A stretch of 64,000 nucleotides of DNA from Eublepharis macularius. Its lineage: Eukaryota > Chordata > Lepidosauria > Squamata > Eublepharidae. Below, piece after piece: positions 57,976-64,000 of the stretch (positions within the stretch are counted from its first letter, which is position 1; each line of letters starts with the position of its first letter). A model generated the notes under the pieces. The model made no database searches. It was not told the origin of the DNA and saw nothing but the letters and a program-made list of their open reading frames with translations. The stretch lies in the NCBI RefSeq assembly GCF_028583425.1, contig NC_072794.1, positions 25,913,232 through 25,977,231 of the forward strand, written 5' to 3'. Both the position numbers and the translations under genes were made by a program.

Positions 57976-58532
57976 GGTCCCTGTACCCCCCCCCCAAGTC
58001 TTTGCTGTAATGCATTATAATATACTAATCTAGATGTTACCAGAACATGCACATAGTTGTAAAATTCTTTTTTAAAACCAAGGAAAGGCCCCAGTCAACA
58101 TCTGGGAATGGTGATTATTTTTCTGTGGGATTTCTTGTTTGCTAAATATTTGAAAAGGATATAACAATACAAAATAAAATTGGATTATATCTCATGAGGT
58201 ACGGCTCAACAAATTCCTGGCACTAGGTTATCATAATGCCTAGAAGTTTCATTGTGGCTCCTGTATTTAAAGCAGTGATATTATTGTACCACATCTCAAC
58301 AGTTGTCAGAGGGCGTACAGTCTGCTTGGGTTTGGCAGTGCCCCTCCACAACTGTCTTTTTTAAAAATAAGCATTCAGCCTGATGATGAGATTGGAAGAC
58401 TTTGAAACCTTGCCCACAGCTATGTGTTGTTTTGCTTGGTCCTGATAAAGATGGTATATTAAAGGGCTTTTAGTTTTGGATTATCGTTGCAACTATGCAG
58501 AATTAGTGAAGAGCAGAATAGCCTACGTGAAC
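57976..58532. other. Intron 3; poly(C) run and a dispersed repeat scrap
   Basis: A run of about 10 C occurs near 57986. 58205-58265 is related to 49215-49310. No exon was recognised. Confidence 0.45.
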
Positions 58533-58544
58533 ACAACTGACCCT

Positions 58545-58856
58545 GTATTGTTGAAGGCTTTCACGGCCGGAGAACGATGGTTGTTGTGGGTTTTCCGGGC
58601 TGTATTGCTGTGGTCTTGGCATTGTAGTTCCTGACGTTTCGCCAGCAGCTGTGGCTGGCATCTTCAGAGGTGTAGCACCAAAAGACAGAGATCTCTCAGT
58701 GTCACACAAGACAGAGATCTCTCAGACTGTGACACTGAGAGATCTCTGTCTTTTGGTGCTACACCTCTGAAGATGCCAGCCACAGCTGCTGGCGAAATGT
58801 CAGGAACTACAATGCCAAGACCACGGCAATACAGCCCGGAAAACCCACAACAACCA
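58545..58856. mobile_element. Penelope-like head-to-head inverted pair with 12-bp target duplication
   Basis: 312 bp flanked by perfect acaactgaccct repeats (58533-58544 and 58857-58868). The left arm (58545 to about 58705) is nearly identical to the reverse complement of the right arm (about 58733-58856), which lacks the outer 34 bases. Each arm matches 20735-20895. Confidence 0.8.
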
Positions 58857-58892
58857 ACAACTGACCCTCTTGAGGTATCACTCTAGTATATT

Positions 58893-59100
58893 TTTTCCAT
58901 CCCTCCTGCATGGAGCTCAGAGCAGCATACCTTTTTCTTCCTTCTCCGTTTTATTCACAAAACAATCCTCCCTTTTATCCTCACAACAATCCTATGACTG
59001 GCCCAAGGTCACCCAGTGAGCTTCCATGGCAGCGTGGGGATTTGGACCTGGTACTCCCACATTTTAGTCTTATGTTCTAACCACTACTCACACTGGCTTT
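58893..59100 (-). repeat. SINE fragment, minus strand
   Basis: cctcctgcatggagctcaga, tgactggcccaaggtcaccc, gtggggatttggacctggta, ttctaaccactactcacact. Confidence 0.7.
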
Positions 59101-59354
59101 TGTGGGAGATTGCTGATGAACAGTAGCGAACAGCTGGTCCTGAGTGAGTCATGCAAGCGTGCTATCAAATCACCCAGTGGTTGCTGCCAGGCCTGGCTCC
59201 AGTGAGTCCTCCCTCAAAGGCCAAAACAGCCCTGGGAAAAGCCTAGCTTCTCCCCCTGCCTTTTTCTGACAGAAAAAAAAGTTTGAAGGCTGGCAATGCT
59301 GTTGAGGTTATCTAGCAGTCTCTACAATGCCACTAAAATGGCACTTGTTTCTTA

Positions 59355-59608
59355 GTCAGTTTGGTGTAGTGGTTAAGAGCACGGGACTCTAATCTGGAGA
59401 GCCGGGTTTGATTCCCCACTCCTCCACAAAGCCAGCTGGGTGACCTTGGGCGAGTCACAGTTCTCTTGAGCTCTCTTAGCCCCACCCACCTCACAGGGTG
59501 ATTGTTGTGGGGTAATAATAATAACACTTTGTAAACCGCTCTGAGTGGGCATTAAGTTGTCCTGAAGGGCGGTATATAAATCGAATGTTATTATTATTAT
59601 TATTATAT
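59355..59608 (+). mobile_element. Full-length tRNA-derived SINE
   Basis: A-box-like tagtggttaagagc (about 59367), B-box gggtttgattcc (about 59404), body ccagctgggtgaccttgggc, 3' part gtgggcattaagttgtcctg, tail ggcggtatataaatcgaatg and (ATT)n. Reference copy for 1-139 and 52432-52694. Confidence 0.9.
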
Positions 59609-60549
59609 TAAAGCTACAGGTGCTTCTATTGTTTTGGCTTTTTAAAAAGATTTTAGATTTTTCTGTGGGTTTTTTTTTTCAGATTGTAGAAGGATCAATC
59701 TTGTCTGTTCATGAATCCAGTCTCTGAATTTAAGTATCCACAGATTTGGCAACGTTGAGAATTAAATATATTAATGATAGTGCTGGGTGCAAAATTCAGT
59801 TAGTGCTGGGTTTCATGCTGCATGAAAGACTACAGGAACAGAGAAACAAATGAATAGCCCCATTCCCTTTGAGAATATAATAGCCAAGCAGTTAATCAGA
59901 TATCTCCCCAGCAGTAATTGGAACACACTGGTCCCTTGTAAGGCAGAGAGTGGTAGAAAAATGTGGTAGTCTTTATATAAACTAAGCCGGAGATCAATTT
60001 TAGACGATGAAGTAGGAAAAAGAGTCAATAGAAGTCAACGTTGGTAATATTACCCAGTAGCTGGATGATGAGCAGTCTATCCCCCTGCCATAAACAAAGT
60101 CTGATTAGACGATCATCTACCTTCCTTTGAAAAATCTGTCTGACAGTGTTTTCCAAAATAGACAAAGATTGTAGATCTTAGTACAGACACTCCAAAAGCA
60201 TCAACGTAGTACCTTTTATCCCCTTTGAAAATATATTTTTATCATAAGAAAAACATCATAAGTAGTGAGCAATTCCTGCGTTCCCCATAATATCAGTTTG
60301 CATGGCTGTAAGAAGGTTTCTTAATTACTTGCTGTATATTGTTTGTGGAGAAAATACATCCTTTGGGGGCTACTTGCAGAGCTTTGCTAAACACTTTTGT
60401 TTCTAGGCCTTTAATGATGTGATGGATCTGTGTTGATTGAACGTGGTGATAACGAAAGGGGTGGTTGATTTTAGGGGACCGCTCTCATGCAAGAACTGTG
60501 TCGTGACAGAAAGCTAATGGGGAAAAACTGTTTTTATGTTTTTTTTCAG
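59609..60549. other. Intron 3, distal part
   Basis: No repeat was recognised. A T-rich stretch (tttatgttttttttcag) forms the acceptor of exon 4. Confidence 0.55.
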
Positions 60550-60632
60550 GTAACAGAAAAGAAAGGGAAGGAAGGAAAAGCTGGCTTTGGAGGCCCAGTT
60601 GTCAGCTCACTGTACCAAGAAGAGACCATCAG
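60550..60632 (+). CDS. ACBD6: ACBD6 exon 4: linker after the acyl-CoA-binding domain
   Basis: 83 bp between TTTTTTCAG and GTGAAT. It encodes VTEKKGKEGKAGFGGPVV then SSLYQEETIR, with the last Arg codon split after two bases. The G-F-G-G-P-V-x-S-S-L-Y-x-E-E-T-I-R stretch is the characteristic ACBD6 linker before the ankyrin repeats, which must lie beyond the window. Confidence 0.93.
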
Positions 60633-61624
60633 GTGAATCTCAGTGATATTTTTATGGCTTCATTTTCATTCGGCATTTGTTTTGAACATCATGCAAACAT
60701 TGCAGCTAGATAAAAAAATGACGGGAAAGAACTTTCTAGGTCTGTAATTGTTTAAATCAATAGCTGTCTGTATTGCTGCCAGGTACTGCTCTTTCCTTAG
60801 TGTGGGATGTTTGGGGAAGGTGTGTGTGCGTTTTCTCTGTTTTACTTACTGATCTGTTTTTCTGACCTTTATTAAAAGCATTTTTTTGCAGTTATTTTTC
60901 TGGAAAATACTGATTTGGTACTGTAATGAGTTTTAAAATAGCTCTTCATTTTCATTTATGAACTGTATTCAACAGCAATTTTTTTAAAATTCTGAATATT
61001 CAATACCTAAGTCTCAGTTTCTTGACAGAAGTGCTGTTTGAAGATTATGGATAAAGATGCTGCTATTAAATGTTGCTGGTCAAGGAGAATAAAGGCAGCA
61101 TGTTTTAAAAATTACAACGTAAAAGTAAGGTTACTAATTGAGGTCAGCTTTTGAAATAAAAGATAAAAGGAGATTAAATTGGAAAAGCTATGATGATGCA
61201 GAATGGAAGTTACAGTTAAATGAGGAAAACCAGGAAATGGAAAATTTAGAGTTCTTACAGAAATGTTGATATTAAAAAACACAAATGGATTGTTCTCCTG
61301 TTAGGTAACATGTATTTTGAGATAATGAAGGCAAAATGTAAATAACTGATCAACCAATTTGAGGTTGCAATCCTAAGTGTAGTTACTAATGTTAAGTTCC
61401 ATTTAGCTTTATGGGACTACTTTTAAGTAAACATGTTTAGAATGGCAGTGTATTAATTTTTAATTGATTTATCAATGTGCTTTTAACTAATGTGTTGATT
61501 AATCAATTTAAAATACCTTCACAACCTCAGTGGCCTTTTTGAACTTGTAATTTTAAAGTAAAAATTACTGATTTTTTTTCAGTCTCTGAATAGTATGCCA
61601 AAGTAATCTGGGAAAAAAGTGGTG
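60633..61624. other. Intron 4, proximal part
   Basis: A very diverged MITE scrap may lie at 61367-61455. Nothing else was recognised. Confidence 0.45.
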
Positions 61625-61711
61625 TTCATCTTTGGGCTTCTGTGCAGTCCCACATGGCCAGCTGGAGAGGTTAAAAGTTTGATTTCAAGAGCTTTCAAGA
61701 GCACTCCCTCC

Positions 61712-62020
61712 TGAACATTATCCTAACACAACAGACTTTCTAGAAAAATGGTCCCCCTTTTTTAGTATATTGCAGCTAATAACATCAACCACCTTTAACC
61801 TCTTATCAATCATTTATAAGTTTGTAAGGTATTATAGAAAACAATTATCTTATTAATATTATAGTGCATAGCAAGACTACAGAAAGTAGACATCAAAAAT
61901 AGCAATATTGTAAATAGTTGAAAGTTGTTTTGTGTTTTGTTTAAAAACTTGAAAATTTAGAATTTGTAAAATGTATCATATATGTATCTTGTAACTTATC
62001 AATAAAATTCTTTGAAAAAA
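61712..62020 (+). mobile_element. Poly(A)-tailed retroposed insertion in DIRS D
   Basis: 309 bp ending aataaaattctttgaaaaaa, flanked by imperfect 14-bp direct repeats (agagcactccctcc at 61698-61711, agagtacttcctcc at 62021-62034). The source RNA is not recognised; an L1-like 3' end is one option. Confidence 0.65.
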
Positions 62021-62196
62021 AGAGTACTTCCTCCCCATCGCGTGCCGCTATTTATGCGCCCAAACGGCTTGTGGCCTAGGAGGGGGAGCGCTCCTCCCTC
62101 AGTCCTCTCTTCGCTGTCTTGGAGAAAGGACATGTTTCGTCATTTTCTGGAGGTTTTTTTGTCAGGCTCTGTCATCGAGCTTGTGAGTGAAACTTT

Positions 62197-63915
62197 TTGG
62201 CCTCACAACTCTTTAAGAAATGTATGAAGTGTGGTATGAAAATGGCACAATCTGACGAACATGATTCATGCTTCATTTGCTTGGGAGAAGGCCACATCAT
62301 GGCATCTTGTAAAGTGTCCCAGCGATTCGCACTTAAGGCATGTAATGAGAGGGCAGCAAGACTCAAAGCAGCCCTCTGTGAGAAGGCTCTTGGAGCTCCT
62401 GACACACAGCCTCAAAAGTGATCAGCTGAAGCGGACAGAAGGGCTCATGCTCCATCTGCCCCAGTTCTATTGGTTCAGCCATAGGATCCAGCATCCCCTT
62501 CACAGCTGAGCTCCTCATCAGTTCCACCAACCAGATCAGAACTGCTGCCTAAGCAGGCAAACAAAAAAACCAAGCACTCTCACAAAGACTCACCAAGTCA
62601 GAGATAACTTCTACAGAGTTGCGCATCTGACAGAGCTTTAGATGCTGACTGCATTTCTCCTCCTCATACACAATCTCCGTCGACGAGGGTTGTAGATTTG
62701 GCTTCATCCTCCAATGAGGACATGATTAAAATTCCCCAGAACTCGCTGCCTTAGCATCAGGCACGCAAGAGGATGAAGGGAATACTTCCCAAGGTCATGG
62801 TTCCAAACAGTCAGTTCCTATAATATGGGGCTCTCAACAACCTCAGTGGTTTCCATACCCTCAAGCCCCACCCACAATGTTCTACCCACAATGGAGACAG
62901 TGGAACCAACAAGTTTTTATGCAACCTATGCCATCTAAGGCTACGAACAACTAATGAGAATGGCAAAGTTCCTAGGACTGGATATTGCAATTTTGGAACC
63001 GAAACCTTCTGGTCCAATCCTGAAAATTCTATACAATGTTGAATCAGGCCCTTTAGCCTTCCTGGTTCTACAAGGTTTGCTAGATAATGCCTTCAACATG
63101 TGACTGAAGCCTGCATCCACAGCCCCTTTTGTCATGTAAGATGTATAAGGTCAAGGAGAATGGATGTGAATTTCTATTCATGCACTCACCAGCAAATTCA
63201 TTAGTGACAGAGGCTTTACTATCTATGCAACAAGCTGGCAACCACTCCACGCTGCTTGATAAGGAAGGGTGGAAGTTAGATGCCGTAGGCATTAAAATAT
63301 ACACATCAGACGCCTTGGCTTTTAAGGTAGCCAACTATAATGCCATAATGAGAAGATACCAAATGTTTCTGTGAGATCATGAGTCAACACATTGATTCCC
63401 TTTTGGAAGAAAACAAGACCTTGGTTAAAGTGATCCAAGCAGAGTTTTCCAAATTGACTAAACAGCAGCTAAATGCAGCCAGACATGCTGTAGACTGTGC
63501 AAGTAGATCCATAGCCTCAGAAATAGTATTTAGGTGACACTCATGGCTCTGATCAGCAGCATTGCTGCATGAATTGAGGGCTACGTTAAAAGATTTGCCC
63601 TTTGAAGGAAAGGAATTGTTCAGTAACAAAATTGATGAATCGCTAGACAGGATGAGGAAAAATAAATCAATGGCAAAATCGGTGGGTCTAATACTTCAAC
63701 CAACTACATTCTATAAACCAAAGTATTTCCCAAAATATGTGCACCAGCAGCAGTTTTCAAGATCCTACAGATGTCAACCCGCCCCTCAACAGCAGTCATA
63801 CAGGCCCTCGTTTGCTCTGCAACCGCAACCCCAGGATTCCCAGGGCAAAAGGAGGAACAAACATTCATCTCAGTCCGCCAACCATCTGTCCCATAAAGGA
63901 AATTCCTTCCAGTGA
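62197..63915 (+). pseudogene. DIRS D Gag (broken)
   Basis: The position of the B start codon reads TTG here (62197), so the start is lost; then ASQLFKKCMKCGMKM and a CX2CX4HX4C knuckle (CFICLGEGHIMASC). The frame breaks near 62418 and is recovered as MYKVKENGCEFLFMHSPANS (about 63140), SLVTEALL, KLDAVGIKIYTSDALAFKVA, and KDLPFEGKELFSNKIDESL (about 63590) up to the TGA at 63913-63915. Its C-terminus is Gln/Pro/Tyr-rich as in B. Confidence 0.85.
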
Positions 63916-64000
63916 TTAGAGTACAAACTCTCCTTCCTAAACAGGCTGGCCCCGTACTTTCCAGCATGGCAGGGCATCACACAAGACTCCTGGGTCTTGG
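63916..64000 (+). pseudogene. DIRS D pol N-terminus (cut by window end)
   Basis: Directly after the Gag TGA, in the same frame, comes LEYKLSFLNRLAPYF, PAWQGITQDSWVL. This matches the pol N-terminus of B (DRLSPLLSEWESI, SDSWVL) and C. The RT lies beyond the window. Confidence 0.8.

Larger units (their letters stand above)
61625..64000 (+). mobile_element. DIRS-like retrotransposon D, degraded, cut by window end
   Basis: It begins at GTT (61624-61626) with catctttgggcttctgtgca, related to the left ends of B and C. The terminal repeat region is interrupted by a poly(A)-tailed insertion (61712-62020). Gag remnant 62197-63915; pol begins at 63916 and runs off the window. Sense orientation within ACBD6 intron 4. 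Confidence 0.88.

Noticed and set aside
1..64000. tRNA, rRNA or CRISPR features.
   Set aside because: tRNA-like A and B boxes were found only inside SINEs; no rRNA-like sequence or spaced direct-repeat array was seen.

Overview
This is a 64 kb piece of a vertebrate nuclear genome, most likely a squamate reptile (lizard, possibly a gecko). The host gene has short exons, consensus GT-AG splice sites and long introns. The repeats are typical of squamates: tRNA-derived SINEs, CR1/L2-like LINE 3' ends, hAT non-autonomous elements, foldback MITEs, Penelope-like terminal pieces and several DIRS-type tyrosine-recombinase retrotransposons. The species call rests on repeat content and memory, not on a search.

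One host protein-coding gene is visible, ACBD6 (acyl-CoA-binding domain-containing 6) on the + strand. A CpG-rich promoter lies around 9.6-10.2 kb. Exon 1 is 9939-10193 (coding part), exon 2 33300-33364, exon 3 33920-34016 and exon 4 60550-60632. The reading frame is continuous across all junctions (85 codons, then 21+2 nt, 1+96 nt, then 27 codons+2 nt). These exons encode the whole acyl-CoA-binding domain and the start of the linker; the ankyrin-repeat exons lie beyond the window. Introns 1 and 3 are about 23 kb and 26.5 kb and carry nearly all the transposons.

The most informative content is DIRS. Element A (785-6116, minus strand, upstream of the gene) is a decayed copy of one lineage. Element B (13674-19772, plus, intron 1) is an almost intact copy of a second lineage with Gag, RT-RNase H, a methyltransferase-like region, tyrosine recombinase, inverted terminal repeats and an internal complementary region (ICR). 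Element C (50947 to about 55340, plus, intron 3) is a broken relative of B carrying nested SINE and LINE insertions. Element D (61625 to window end, plus, intron 4) is another broken relative. A diverged DIRS 3' end lies at 34709-35019. A and B each split a recognisable older repeat, so the empty site, the circle junction (preserved in the ICR) and the crossover can all be read from the sequence: insertion at a GTT/AAC triplet without target duplication.

The best candidate for undescribed biology is the gag-pol junction of element B. Gag ends in UGA-CGG. The same frame stays open into pol, and conserved pol peptide lies between the stop and the first pol ATG. A 13-bp long-range stem begins 9 nt after the stop. 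Together these look like a type II stop-codon readthrough cassette. Element D keeps the same gag-UGA-pol in-frame order.

Other readable events are two hAT elements with perfect 8-bp target duplications, two Penelope-like pieces with perfect 12-bp duplications (one a head-to-head inverted pair), a SINE with a 10-bp duplication, and a poly(A)-tailed insertion in element D. The rest of the introns looks like ordinary non-coding DNA.
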